Below, piece after piece: positions 44,456 through 53,468 of a stretch of DNA of 64,000 nucleotides. Made by a program: the position numbers and the translations under genes. The notes under the pieces are model-generated. The model was not told where the DNA came from, searched no databases, and saw nothing but the letters and a program-made list of their open reading frames with translations. The stretch covers positions 1,054,001 to 1,118,000 of the forward strand of contig NZ_CP065800.1 of the NCBI RefSeq assembly GCF_023206215.1, in the 5' to 3' direction. The stretch is from Butyrivibrio fibrisolvens (lineage in GTDB: Bacteria; Bacillota; Clostridia; Lachnospirales; Lachnospiraceae). Positions within the stretch are counted from its first letter, which is position 1. Each line of letters opens with the position of its first letter.

Positions 44456-46747
44456 TCCGATAACGAGTTTAAATATAAATGCGACTATCCATGCAACTGT
44501 GCACTGCCAGATTATAACGGCGCCTGCCCATTTGACGCCCAGTTCTCTTTTGATAGAAGCAACAGCAGCCACGCAGGGTGTGTACAAAAGGCTGAATATA
44601 AGGAGTGCACCTGCACTGATAGGTGTAAGTACAGCTGATACACCGCCCTGAGAGCCAAAGAGTATCTCCATAACAGATACTACGCTTTCCTTGGCCATAA
44701 ATCCGCTGATAAGAGCAGTTACTATCCTCCAGTCGCCAAGCCCAAGGGGACGCAGTACAGGAGCGATAATACCTGCAATAAAGGCAATGATACTATCGGC
44801 AGAATCTTCTACCAGGTCAAAGTAGAAATTAAAACTCTGCAGGAACCATACTATGATCGTTGCAAAGAAGATGACAGTGAAAGCTCTCTGGAGGAAGTCT
44901 TTGGCCTTCTCCCACATAAGCTGGAAGGTACTCTGAAGTCCCGGAAGTCTGTAATTTGGAAGCTCCATAACAAAAGGAACAGCTTCACCCTTGAAGATGA
45001 AGGTCCTGTATATGAGAGCCATAAGGATTCCGACTGCTATGCCAAGAACGTACAGACCTGTCATTATAAATCCGCCTCTGCCCGGGAAGAATGCATTTAC
45101 AAAAAAGGCATAGATCGGAAGCTTAGCTGTACAGCTCATAAAAGGAGTGAGGATTATAGTCATTTTGCGGTCTCGTTCACTTGGAAGAGTACGTGTGGAC
45201 ATGACAGCCGGAACTGTACAACCAAAACCTATAAGGAGCGGAACAATACTTCTTCCTGAAAGACCTATTTTTCTAAGGAGTTTGTCCATAAAAAAGGCAA
45301 CTCTCGCGATATAGCCGCTGTCTTCAAGTAGTGATAGAAAGAAGAACATGACGACGACTATAGGAAGGAAGCTGAGTACGCTTCCTACTCCCGCGAATAT
45401 ACCATCAATAACAAGGCTTTGTATTACCTTGTTGACATGAAGGGATATAAGGAGCTTTTCGGTAACTTGTGATAAGGAATCAATGCCAAGTTCAAGCCAT
45501 TCCTGAAGGATTGCTCCTATAACATTAAAGGTAAGATAGAAGACAAGGCCCATTATCAGTATGAAAACAGGGATTGCGGTATATTTGCCGGTCAGGATTT
45601 TGTCTATTTTCTCACTACGGATTCTTTCTTTACTCTCATGAGGTTTCTTGACGCATTCCTTACTGACTCTTCCTATGTATGCAAAGCGCATATCAGCAAT
45701 AGCAGCGCTCCTGTCAAGGTTGCGCTCTTTTTCCATCTGGATTGTGATATGCTCAAGGGTTTCAAGCTCGTTCTGGTCAAGGCCCAGCTGATGTATTATC
45801 TGTTTATCACCTTCGATTATCTTGCTGGCTACAAATCTAACAGGAAGATCTCTGCTTGTAGCATGGTCTTCTATGAAGTGGGCTACGCCGTGAAGGCATC
45901 TGTGAACTGCGCCTCCATTCTCATCTTCAAGGCAGAAGTCCTGCTTTGCGGGAAGCGTTTTGTTCTTGGCAACAGTCAGAGCCTGATGTATCAGTTCATC
46001 AACACCCGAATTCTTAGCAGCAGATATAGGCACAACAGGGACTCCCAGCATCTGTGTCATCTTCTTGATGTTGATGGAACCTCCATTGCCGGTGAGTTCG
46101 TCCATCATATTAAGGGCTACTACCATAGGACGATCCATCTCCAGAAGCTGCATTGTCAGATACAGATTCCTTTCAATATTGGTAGCATCGACTATGTTGA
46201 TGATCGCATCAGGCTTATCAAGAAGTACGAAATTCCTAGATACAAGCTCTTCGCTTGAATATGGAGACATGGAATATATTCCGGGAAGATCAGTGATGAC
46301 AGTGTTGGGATAGCCTATGATAGAACCGTCTTTTCTGTCTACAGTTACACCCGGGAAGTTACCTACATGCTGATTGGATCCTGTAAGTCTGTTAAAAAGG
46401 GTAGTCTTACCACAATTCTGATTACCTACAAGAGCGAATTTGAGAACTCTGTCTTTAGGAAGGACTATTTTATCTTCCTTTGGAGCTTTTGCTTTTTGAC
46501 CAGAGTCTTCTTCCTCTATAGTATCAACTTTGGTTATTTCAATCTGCTTTGCATCATCAAGACGCAGAGTAAGTTCATAGCCGTGGATCCTGATCTCTAC
46601 AGGATCTCCCATAGGTGCATATTTTACTATTTCAAGCTTAGCACCCGGGATTACGCCCATATCGAGGAAATGCTGCCTTGTGGCACCCTTGCCTCCTACT
46701 ACATCTATTCTGGCTTTCTCGCCAATCTTTAACTCGTTAAGTCTCAT
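44444..46747 (-). CDS. feoB: Ferrous iron transporter FeoB with fused N-terminal FeoA domain
   Basis: The 767-residue protein starts with a FeoA SH3-like domain (residues about 1-75, MRLNELKIGEKARIDVVGG, RQHFLDMGVIPGAKLEIVKYAPMGDP). A FeoB GTPase follows: G1 GNQNCGKTT, the G2 region with HVGNFPGVTVDRK, G3 DLPG and G4 NMMD. Next come a helical GDI region and the membrane part with Gate motifs (IVPLLIGFGCTVPAVMSTRTL, TPFMSCTAKLPIYAFFV). It imports Fe(II). FeoA and FeoB are usually separate proteins; the fusion removes the need for a feoA gene. No feoC is seen. The ATG at 46747 begins the gene on the minus strand. Confidence 0.96.
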   Translation of the reverse strand: MRLNELKIGEKARIDVVGGKGATRQHFLDMGVIPGAKLEIVKYAPMGDPVEIRIHGYELTLRLDDAKQIEITKVDTIEEEDSGQKAKAPKEDKIVLPKDRVLKFALVGNQNCGKTTLFNRLTGSNQHVGNFPGVTVDRKDGSIIGYPNTVITDLPGIYSMSPYSSEELVSRNFVLLDKPDAIINIVDATNIERNLYLTMQLLEMDRPMVVALNMMDELTGNGGSINIKKMTQMLGVPVVPISAAKNSGVDELIHQALTVAKNKTLPAKQDFCLEDENGGAVHRCLHGVAHFIEDHATSRDLPVRFVASKIIEGDKQIIHQLGLDQNELETLEHITIQMEKERNLDRSAAIADMRFAYIGRVSKECVKKPHESKERIRSEKIDKILTGKYTAIPVFILIMGLVFYLTFNVIGAILQEWLELGIDSLSQVTEKLLISLHVNKVIQSLVIDGIFAGVGSVLSFLPIVVVMFFFLSLLEDSGYIARVAFFMDKLLRKIGLSGRSIVPLLIGFGCTVPAVMSTRTLPSERDRKMTIILTPFMSCTAKLPIYAFFVNAFFPGRGGFIMTGLYVLGIAVGILMALIYRTFIFKGEAVPFVMELPNYRLPGLQSTFQLMWEKAKDFLQRAFTVIFFATIIVWFLQSFNFYFDLVEDSADSIIAFIAGIIAPVLRPLGLGDWRIVTALISGFMAKESVVSVMEILFGSQGGVSAVLTPISAGALLIFSLLYTPCVAAVASIKRELGVKWAGAVIIWQCTVAWIVAFIFKLVIGLFF

Positions 46748-46812
46748 AATAACCTACCATAAAAAGTCTGTATTTTTATATGCCATTATATAATACTAAT
46801 GCCCTGAGCTTT

Positions 46813-47595
46813 TTATTCTGACATGGCGACCCATTCTTCAATAATATCGGCTGTTTGATCGATCTGCTCAATATTGGTGATAGAAGGTTCACCATCCCCT
46901 GCCTGGATACCATAGCATCCAAAATATGAATGTATACCGCCGTCGATCACATATTCAGCAGCATCTGACGGCCAGTTGGATTTACCATTTTCATAGTTTT
47001 CCATTTTAATAACGCTGTCATTGGAACCATAGATTGACAATAATCTTAGATCAGTTTCAGATAAGTCCTTGGTAATATATGAAGCAAGAAGGATTATGCC
47101 ATCATAGGGCATATCATTGCCACTTTGAACCTGCTCGCTTATATATATGCCGGCTGCAACGCCGCCTAGAGAGTGGCCTGCCATATACCATGTGGAAACC
47201 TCTGATATCACATCCCCATAGCCGGAGGCTGCTCCGATATCAAGAAATGCCAGATTTTCAGGCATCCTGGTAAGAATGCATACAAATCCTCTTCCTGCAA
47301 GTTCGTACATAAGCCCTGAGTAGGCGGTATATTCAACCTTACCTCCAGGATAAAAAACAATTCCGGCCTTCACTAAGTCTTTGTCTTGTGGGATGAACAA
47401 AAGAGTGTCATCATCATAGTCTAAAACAGCGGCTTTTCCTTGTGCTTCTATCTCAGAAATAGTGGTAGTATCAGCCTTGTAATAGTTTAGAGAATATATC
47501 TTAAATGCTATTGCTGATCCTATTATTATCAGTAATAGCGCAAGTGAGATGTATTTTATTATTTTTGTTTTAGATACTTTATTGGATGTTTTCAT
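46813..47595 (-). CDS. Membrane-anchored or exported alpha/beta hydrolase
   Basis: The 260-residue protein has one N-terminal hydrophobic segment (about residues 13-32), then an alpha/beta-hydrolase fold: IVFYPGGKVEYTAYSGLMYELAGRGFVCIL, the nucleophile elbow WYMAGHSLGG, LLSIYGSNDSV with the likely acid Asp, and GGIHSYFGCYG with the likely catalytic His. It resembles Firmicutes esterases of the Abhydrolase_5 group; the substrate is not known. It follows feoB's start on the same strand, upstream of it by 65 bases, but probably is a separate function. Confidence 0.85.
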   Translation of the reverse strand: MKTSNKVSKTKIIKYISLALLLIIIGSAIAFKIYSLNYYKADTTTISEIEAQGKAAVLDYDDDTLLFIPQDKDLVKAGIVFYPGGKVEYTAYSGLMYELAGRGFVCILTRMPENLAFLDIGAASGYGDVISEVSTWYMAGHSLGGVAAGIYISEQVQSGNDMPYDGIILLASYITKDLSETDLRLLSIYGSNDSVIKMENYENGKSNWPSDAAEYVIDGGIHSYFGCYGIQAGDGEPSITNIEQIDQTADIIEEWVAMSE

Positions 47596-47705
47596 AGCTT
47601 ATACTTGTTGGCTTTTGACCATGCTTTCTTACTAGAATAGAAACCCTTGAAAATCAAGAAAGTTTCCGATTGTTAGTATAACACAAATTGTGCTCATTGA
47701 CAGTT

Positions 47706-47746
47706 GCTATATGTGCTATAATGTCGCATTATAGCACATATATAGC
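47706..47746. promoter_or_regulatory. Palindrome overlapping a possible promoter of the GNAT gene
   Basis: TATATGTGCTATAATG (47708-47723) and CATTATAGCACATATA (47727-47742) are perfect 16-base complements around TCG. A TATAAT (47717-47722) lies within it and TTGACA (47697-47702) upstream, but the spacer is 14 bases, shorter than usual. The site could be a repressor operator covering the -10, or an RNA hairpin at the transcript start. Confidence 0.6.
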
Positions 47747-47785
47747 TATATATAGGCTGTAAGGCACTTACTTGGAGGTGGCAGG

Positions 47786-48535
47786 ATGACCAAAGACAAT
47801 AAGGCACAGATCAATATGTATAATAGGGAAGCTAATAGAGATTATTATATGGATAAAGATATAGATAATGATATAGATAATGATATAGGTAATGATATGG
47901 ATAAAGATATGAATAATGAAAAAAATTTATATGATAAGAAAAAGATAATATATAAAGATAAAGATAAAGATAAAGACATCATCATAAGAGAAGTAAGCCT
48001 TATGGATGCACCTGAACTTGTAGAAGTCTACAGACCTTATGTTGAAAAGACGGCGATAACATTCGAGTACGAGGTCCCTTCTGTAGAGGAATTTACAGAC
48101 AGAATCAAAAATATCAGTGCCAAATATCCATATCTTGTTGTAGAGCAGGACGGCCGTATCATAGGCTATGCATATACAAGTGCCTTCCATGTAAGGAAAG
48201 CCTACGAGTGGTCAGCAGAGATGTCTATATATCTTTCTGATAGATGCAAAGGACTTGGCCTTGGAAGAAGACTCTATGAGATACTTGAAGATATATCTTA
48301 TAAGCAGGGTATCACCAACCTATATGCCTGCATAGGAGCTCCTGAAAAAGAAGACGAATACCTGACCAATAACAGCATTAACTTCCATGACCACATGGGT
48401 TACAAACTCATAGGCCGATTTACCAGATGCGGTTACAAATTCTCCCGCTGGTATGACATGGTCTGGATGGAGAAAATAATAGCTCAGCACCAGACAGATG
48501 CAAAGGACATCATCCCATACCCAATGCTGAATTAA
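47786..48535 (+). CDS. GNAT acetyltransferase (phosphinothricin acetyltransferase-like) with repetitive N-terminal tail
   Basis: The 249-residue protein has a low-complexity first 65 residues (DKDIDNDIDNDIGNDMDKDM, then KDKDKDKD) made by near-repeats of GATATAGATAAT and AAAGAT. The GNAT domain begins at about residue 66 (IIIREVSLMDAPELVEVYRPYVEKTAITFEYEVP) and includes the acetyl-CoA loop SDRCKGLGLGRRLYEILE and GYKLIGRFTRCGYKFSRWYDMVWME. That is the Pat/Bar arrangement, which acetylates small amines. GGAGG lies nine bases before the ATG. The tail is not needed for the fold, and both repeat units are multiples of three, so length changes would keep the frame. Confidence 0.88.
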   Translation: MTKDNKAQINMYNREANRDYYMDKDIDNDIDNDIGNDMDKDMNNEKNLYDKKKIIYKDKDKDKDIIIREVSLMDAPELVEVYRPYVEKTAITFEYEVPSVEEFTDRIKNISAKYPYLVVEQDGRIIGYAYTSAFHVRKAYEWSAEMSIYLSDRCKGLGLGRRLYEILEDISYKQGITNLYACIGAPEKEDEYLTNNSINFHDHMGYKLIGRFTRCGYKFSRWYDMVWMEKIIAQHQTDAKDIIPYPMLN

Positions 48536-48592
48536 TCCCTGTGAATTCCTTGATCATACTTCATCGTCCAAGTAGAGTATGAGTGAATTAAT

Positions 48593-48636
48593 AAAAAAGT
48601 ACGCCACCTATTTCAGTGATGGGTGGCGTACTTTTT
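48593..48636. terminator. Bidirectional terminator
   Basis: AAAAAAGTACGCCACC (48593-48608) pairs with GGTGGCGTACTTTTT (48622-48636). It lies between the GNAT gene and the convergent end of the polyamine operon. Confidence 0.92.
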
Positions 48637-48652
48637 AAGTACAAGTTTGTTT

Positions 48653-49912
48653 TTAATCAACAAGTACAGGGTTTTCTTCAACTACCCATGGAAGGCCCCA
48701 CTTGTTCAGTGCTTCCATGTATGGATCGGGATCGAACTGGTCAGTTGTGAATACACCCGGCTTATTCCAAAGGCCTGATACGACCATCATAGAACCGATC
48801 ATTGCAGGAACACCTGTTGTATAGCTGATTGCCTGTGAACCAACTTCCTTATAGCATTCTTCATGGTCACATACGTTGTAGATGTAGATCTTTTTCTCTT
48901 TACCATCTTTTTTACCTGTGAAGATACAACCTATATTGGTCTTGCCCTTAGTTCTTGGTCCGAGAGTAGCAGGATCAGGAAGAAGAGCTTTGAGGAACTG
49001 GATCGGAACGATCTCCTGTCCCTGGAACTTGATAGGAGTTGTTGAGAGCATTCCTACGTCTTCTAGACATCTCATGTGATCGAGGTAGCTCTGTCCGAAT
49101 GTCATAAAGAAGCGGATACGCTTAACTTCAGGCATATTCTTGGCAAGTGCTTCGATCTCTTCGTGGTGGAGCAGGTACATATCCTTCATACCAACCTGAT
49201 CGAAGTTATATTCTCTCTTTATGCTCATGGCAGGGATCTCTACCCAGTGACCATCTTCCCAGTAGGATCCTGGAGCTGATACTTCACGAAGATTGATCTC
49301 AGGATTGAAGTTAGTTGCAAATGCATATCCATGATCACCACCGTTGCAATCGAGGATATCGATTGTATCAATTGTATCGAAATAGTGTTTTTTGGCATAT
49401 GCAGCAAATACAGATGTTACACCTGGGTCGAATCCTGTTCCGAGAAGTGCTGTAAGTCCTGCGTTCTTGAACTTATCTTCATAAGCCCACTGCCAGCTGT
49501 AATCAAAATAAGCAGAGAAGCCGGCTTCCTTGCATCTTGCTTCGTAGATCTTCCTCCACGCTGGATCATCTGTATCTTCAGGCTCGTAGTTAGCTGTATC
49601 TATATAGTGAACGCCGGCTTCAAGGCAGGCATCCATGATAGTAAGATCCTGATAAGGAAGAGCCACATTAAGGACTGCATCAGGTTTATATTCCTTGATA
49701 AGAGCTGTAAGAGCAGGTACGTCTTCAGCGTCAATCTGTGCTGTGGTTATTTTTGTTTTGGTAGTATCTTTGAGCTTTGCTGCAACATCGTCGCACTTGG
49801 ACTTGGTTCTTGAAGCGATGCATATCTCTGTAAATACATCACTGTTCTGACAACATTTTGCAATTGCTACCTGTGCGACACCGCCGCATCCGATTATAAG
49901 TAATCTGGACAT
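48653..49912 (-). CDS. Saccharopine dehydrogenase-family enzyme, probably carboxynorspermidine dehydrogenase
   Basis: The 419-residue enzyme begins with a Rossmann NAD(P)-binding motif MSRLLIIGCGGVAQVAIAKC and contains VLNVALPYQDLTIMDACLEAGVHYIDTANYE and GTGFDPGVTSVFAAYAKKHYFD, typical of the carboxy(nor)spermidine dehydrogenase branch. That enzyme condenses a diamine with aspartate semialdehyde to give carboxyspermidine. It is the last gene of a minus-strand run with a decarboxylase and spermidine synthase, supporting a polyamine role. The carboxyspermidine decarboxylase (nspC) that normally follows is not in this window. AAAGGA precedes the ATG. Confidence 0.88.
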   Translation of the reverse strand: MSRLLIIGCGGVAQVAIAKCCQNSDVFTEICIASRTKSKCDDVAAKLKDTTKTKITTAQIDAEDVPALTALIKEYKPDAVLNVALPYQDLTIMDACLEAGVHYIDTANYEPEDTDDPAWRKIYEARCKEAGFSAYFDYSWQWAYEDKFKNAGLTALLGTGFDPGVTSVFAAYAKKHYFDTIDTIDILDCNGGDHGYAFATNFNPEINLREVSAPGSYWEDGHWVEIPAMSIKREYNFDQVGMKDMYLLHHEEIEALAKNMPEVKRIRFFMTFGQSYLDHMRCLEDVGMLSTTPIKFQGQEIVPIQFLKALLPDPATLGPRTKGKTNIGCIFTGKKDGKEKKIYIYNVCDHEECYKEVGSQAISYTTGVPAMIGSMMVVSGLWNKPGVFTTDQFDPDPYMEALNKWGLPWVVEENPVLVD

Positions 49913-49973
49913 AGTAGTTCCTTTCTGCCATCAAAGGCATAGATATAATTTGATCTAAACTTATAAATGGATA

Positions 49974-49992
49974 ATTGGATCGATGATCCAAT
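49974..49992 (-). promoter_or_regulatory. Intercistronic hairpin between speE and the dehydrogenase gene
   Basis: ATTGGATC and GATCCAAT are perfect 8-base arms around GAT. It sits in the 108-base gap inside the polyamine operon and has no T-run. Confidence 0.6.
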
Positions 49993-50020
49993 ATTTCGTG
50001 CTTATAAATATATATTAAAA

Positions 50021-50887
50021 TCAGTGTTCCTCTTCATGCAGTATATCAACTACATATCGTGGGAGCATGAATGCTGCTCTGTGAAGAGAGGTTGTATAAT
50101 ACTCAGTTTTGATATTTCTCTCATTCCATCTTTGTTCGTCAAAATCTGTAATGGGATGATATTTCTTACTTGCAAAACCAAAGGTCCAGTAACCTGATGA
50201 ACAGGTGGGTACGTGGGCCTGATATACCCTGCTTATGGGGAAAGTCTTAAACACTTTCCTGTGCATTGAGCGAAATACGGATTCCTCTTCGTCAAAGAAT
50301 GGACTTCCGTGCTGATATACCATTATGCCGTCGCTTTTAAGTGCTCTAAAACAGCTTCCATAGAACTCTTTGGTGAAGAGGCCTTCTGAATGGCCGAATG
50401 GATCTGTTGCATCATTGATGATGATATCGTATTCATTCTCCCTGCCTCTTACAAAGCGAAGCCCGTCCTGATAGGAGATCTGCACGCGTTCATCATCAAA
50501 TCCCCTTGTACTCTCAGGGAAAAACTCTCTGCAGACTTCTACCATCTGTTCGTCAGGTTCTACGACATCGATCTGTTCAATCTCCGGATAAGCTGTAAAC
50601 TCTGTAGCAACACCTCCGTCGCCTCCACCTATTATAAGAACTTTCTTGACATGTGGATGAACTGCCATAGGTACATGAGCTACCATTTCATTATAAATGA
50701 ATTCATCAGATTCAGAAAAAAGGACTTCGCCGTCAAGAACCAGAAACTTACCAAATGATTCTGACTGGAAGACATCTATCTCCTGAAATTCACTGATACC
50801 ATGATATAACTGGTTGGTTACTCTTATATTAAGAGATACACTGTCTGTCTGCTGGTCTGAAAACCAGATCTCAGAATTGTTTTTCAT
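50021..50887 (-). CDS. speE: Spermidine synthase (polyamine aminopropyltransferase)
   Basis: Transfers aminopropyl groups from decarboxylated SAM to putrescine. The 288-residue protein has the small N-terminal beta domain and a Rossmann methyltransferase-like domain with the YHGISEFQEIDVFQSESFG start, LDGEVLFSESDEFIYNEM, KVLIIGGGDGGVATEF, and DIIINDATDPFGHSEGLFTKEFY (catalytic Asp region). AGGAGG precedes the ATG at 50887. It lies between the decarboxylase and the dehydrogenase. No speD (SAM decarboxylase) is visible in the window. Confidence 0.95.
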   Translation of the reverse strand: MKNNSEIWFSDQQTDSVSLNIRVTNQLYHGISEFQEIDVFQSESFGKFLVLDGEVLFSESDEFIYNEMVAHVPMAVHPHVKKVLIIGGGDGGVATEFTAYPEIEQIDVVEPDEQMVEVCREFFPESTRGFDDERVQISYQDGLRFVRGRENEYDIIINDATDPFGHSEGLFTKEFYGSCFRALKSDGIMVYQHGSPFFDEEESVFRSMHRKVFKTFPISRVYQAHVPTCSSGYWTFGFASKKYHPITDFDEQRWNERNIKTEYYTTSLHRAAFMLPRYVVDILHEEEH

Positions 50888-50906
50888 AACAGCCTCCTTT
50901 TGAAAC

Positions 50907-51006
50907 GCATTTTTATCGAATTTATGCGTCCTCGAAATGACCTGGCATTTTTATCGAATTTATGCGCCCTCGAAATGCCCTGGCATTTTTGGCGCATTTA
51001 TGCGCC
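50907..51006 (-). repeat. 38-bp tandem repeat in the speA-speE gap
   Basis: Two units of 38 bases (50907-50944 and 50945-50982) and a partial third, built on GCATTTTTATCGAATTTATG and CCTCGAAATG. On the minus strand the first part reads GGCGCA-TAA-ATGCGCC, a hairpin whose loop is the stop codon of the decarboxylase gene, followed by ATGCCAGGGCAT. So the repeat begins inside the end of the upstream gene and fills the gap to speE. Confidence 0.85.
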
Positions 51007-52461
51007 TTTTACCCCCTCCAGTACCTGAAGGTTATCTGCGGAAGGGTCAGCCATTCCTTGCAAAGAACATCCCTTGTCTCTTGCATACAGGATCATGCCG
51101 ATAAGATCTTCGGTTATAAGTTCGCCTGGCGATAATATCGGGATTCCCGGCGGATAGCACATAACTGATTCGCCGCATACTCGCCCGGCTGTTTCATGTA
51201 TCGGAAGAGATACCTTCTTTGCATAGAAGGATTCCTGAGGTGAACATACAACCTTAGGAGTTACAGCATCAACATATGCCAGATCTTCCTTGTCTTTTTT
51301 GTAAAGACGTCTTATATCAGACAGGGCGCTTGCAAGTCTCTCAATATCCTGCATACGATCTCCTATTGAGATGTATGCCATGATAGTTCCCAGATCTCCG
51401 AATTCCATCTGTATATCGTACTCATCTCTGAGAAGATCATATACTTCTATGCCGGTAAGACCGATGGGTTTGGTGAATACGCATAGCTTGGTCACGTCGA
51501 AGTCATATACACTGGAGCCGTCGATGAGCTCTTTGCCGTAGGCGTAGTAGTCACCTATTGCATTGATCTCATTTCTTGCATATTCACTCATCTCTTTGAC
51601 TTTGGCAAAAGATTCTCTGCCCCTAAGTGCAAGATTGCGTCTACTGATATCAAGACTTGATAAGAGCAGGTAACTTGCTGAGGTTGTCTGTGTTAGATTT
51701 ATGATCTGACGAACGTGGGCTCTGTCCATATTTTCACCAAGTAAAAGGACAGAACTCTGGGTAAGCGATCCGCCTGACTTGTGCATGGATATTGCAGCCA
51801 TATCAGCGCCGGCCTTCATTCCTGCTATAGGAAGGTCGTCTGCAAAGTACAGCTGTGTTCCGTGAGCTTCATCGCACAGAACCTTAAGACCATGCTCATG
51901 TGCGATCTGGGTAAGACCTACGAGATCAGAACATATGCCATAATAAGTTGGATTATTTATAAGTACAGCCTTGGCATCGGGATTTGCATTGATGGCTTCA
52001 AGAAGGGATTCCTTCTCCATACCAAGAGCAACTCCAATGACAGGATGAATCTTCGGTTTTACATATACCGGAATAGCTCCGCACAGAATGAGTGCGTTGA
52101 TAACGCTTTTATGAACATTTCGGGGGAGTATGATCTTGTCACCTTTGGCACACACAGATAAGACCATTGCCTGAACAGCACTGGTCGTACCTCCTACCAT
52201 GAGAAAAGCATAAGCTGCACCAAAAGCATCAGCCATGAGTTCCTCTGCTTCTGCAATAACAGAAACCGGATTGCACAGATTATCAAGTGGTTTCATACTG
52301 TTGACGTCAATGCCTACGCACTGCTGTCCTAAAAGCTTTGTAAGCTCCGGATTGCCACGTCCTCTCTTGTGGCCCGGAACATCGAAAGGAACCACCCTTT
52401 TTTTACGGAATTTCTCAAGCGCATCGCAGATAGGTGCGCGTTGTTGTCTGCTTAAATCCAT
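50998..52461 (-). CDS. speA: Orn/Lys/Arg decarboxylase, fold type I
   Basis: The 487-residue PLP enzyme has the conserved N-terminus PICDALEKFRKKRVVPFDVPGHKRG, then TTSAVQAMVL, DEAHGTQLYF with the PLP-binding Asp and His, and SMHKSGGSLTQSSVLL with the PLP lysine. This is the small fold-type-I arginine/lysine/ornithine decarboxylase group of Firmicutes (SpeA/Cad-like). Lead position before speE suggests it supplies agmatine, cadaverine or putrescine for polyamine synthesis; the exact amino acid is not readable. AGGGAG lies about 10 bases before the ATG. Confidence 0.92.
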   Translation of the reverse strand: MDLSRQQRAPICDALEKFRKKRVVPFDVPGHKRGRGNPELTKLLGQQCVGIDVNSMKPLDNLCNPVSVIAEAEELMADAFGAAYAFLMVGGTTSAVQAMVLSVCAKGDKIILPRNVHKSVINALILCGAIPVYVKPKIHPVIGVALGMEKESLLEAINANPDAKAVLINNPTYYGICSDLVGLTQIAHEHGLKVLCDEAHGTQLYFADDLPIAGMKAGADMAAISMHKSGGSLTQSSVLLLGENMDRAHVRQIINLTQTTSASYLLLSSLDISRRNLALRGRESFAKVKEMSEYARNEINAIGDYYAYGKELIDGSSVYDFDVTKLCVFTKPIGLTGIEVYDLLRDEYDIQMEFGDLGTIMAYISIGDRMQDIERLASALSDIRRLYKKDKEDLAYVDAVTPKVVCSPQESFYAKKVSLPIHETAGRVCGESVMCYPPGIPILSPGELITEDLIGMILYARDKGCSLQGMADPSADNLQVLEGVKGA

Positions 52462-52641
52462 ACCCCTGCAACTCCCTATAAAAATATTTTAATAATGAAG
52501 CCCCAAAAAAGGTGTCACTTGCGATAACTTATCATAGCAAAAGCCCTATGTCAAGCGGAGTTTGCAGGCTTTTTCACCTCAAAATCTTTGCCAAAAAACC
52601 TGGCAAAATTTTGGTTAAAATAATCAGGGATTTTGCGGGTA

Positions 52642-52923
52642 TCCCACTTGGAAGGATCAGTATCCAGAAAGCTTTACAGGGAGCGGACAGTATATAAACC
52701 ATTGTCGCGCTGTTAATCGTTTTATAAATTCATGGCATGATATCTGAAGCTTTTTATTCTAGGGTCTGAAACTCGCTTCGCTCAGACATGCAGACCCTGT
52801 GCAGAATAAAAAGCTTCATCTATCACGCTCATGAATTTTATAAAACGATTAAAAGCGCGCCAATGGTTTATATACTGCCCACTCCCTGTAAAGCTTTCTG
52901 GATACTGATCCTTCCAAGTGGGA
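52642..52923. repeat. Long inverted repeat element, copy 2
   Basis: Arms of about 118 bases run from TCCCACTTGGAAGGATCAG to its complement ending CCAAGTGGGA. The core around the centre matches copy 1: CATGGCATGATATCTG, TTTTTATTCT, then GGGTCTGAAACTCGCTTCGC to CAGACCC, then AGAATAAAAA and the asymmetrical CATCTATCACGCTCATG. Outer arms are unlike those of copies 1 and 3 but pair with each other almost perfectly. The outer sequence CCCACTTGGA and GACAGTATATA is partly echoed at 42570-42625 between the FtsX and LolD genes. Confidence 0.93.
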
Positions 52924-53146
52924 AATCTGAGCAAAAATGATATAAAAAGTGAAGCATTTTGATACAATAATAAAATAATATAGTGTATTCTAAAAGAGTA
53001 AGCGTTATTAATTCCAATATATCAAACAATAAACGTAAGAACACACATGCTTAATGTAGAAGTTCTTATTGTGAAAAATAATCAAAAAAGTAAAAACAAA
53101 AAGGGCTAATGTAATTTCTAACTAAAACTTATTGCGCAGGCAATGA

Positions 53147-53422
53147 GGTATACTCAAAGGCTTTGCAGAGAGACGAAGATCTCGGGCGGACGGAATATGA
53201 ATCATTTACACGCTTTTAATTGTTTTATAAAATTCATGAGCGTGATAGATGGAGCTTTTCATTCTGTCTGGGGTCCACATGTCTGAGCGAAGCGAGTTTG
53301 GACCCCGGAATGAAAAGCGCCAGATATCATGCCATGAATTTATAAAACAATTATAGCGTGTAAATGATCCGTATTCCGTCTGTCTGAGATCTTCGTCTCT
53401 CTGCAAAGTCTTTGAGTATACC
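53147..53422. repeat. Long inverted repeat element, copy 3 (reverse orientation)
   Basis: Arms run from GGTATACTCAAAG to CTTTGAGTATACC, with CAGAGAGACGAAGATCTC in both. The core reads in reverse relative to copies 1 and 2: GAGCGTGATAGATGG is on the left, the loop is GGGGTCC to GGACCCC with GAGCGAAGCGAG, and CCAGATATCATGCC is on the right. Loop orientation and arm asymmetry flip together, so this is a defined element with direction. It ends 46 bases before the GH43 ATG. Confidence 0.93.
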
Positions 53423-53468
53423 AATCACCCAAGTGGCAAGTTTTGGCTTGACCCGGAAAAGAGGCTAG

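Larger units (their letters stand above)
52462..53468. other. One-kilobase divergent intergenic region with two long inverted repeats
   Basis: No credible gene is present. It holds two long hairpin elements (52642-52923 and 53147-53422), a small hairpin TTTGCCA/TGGCAAA at 52587-52607, and an AT-rich spacer at 52924-53146 in which I see nothing recognisable. Promoters of the decarboxylase (minus) and the GH43 gene (plus) must lie here or be affected by the hairpins. Confidence 0.8.
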
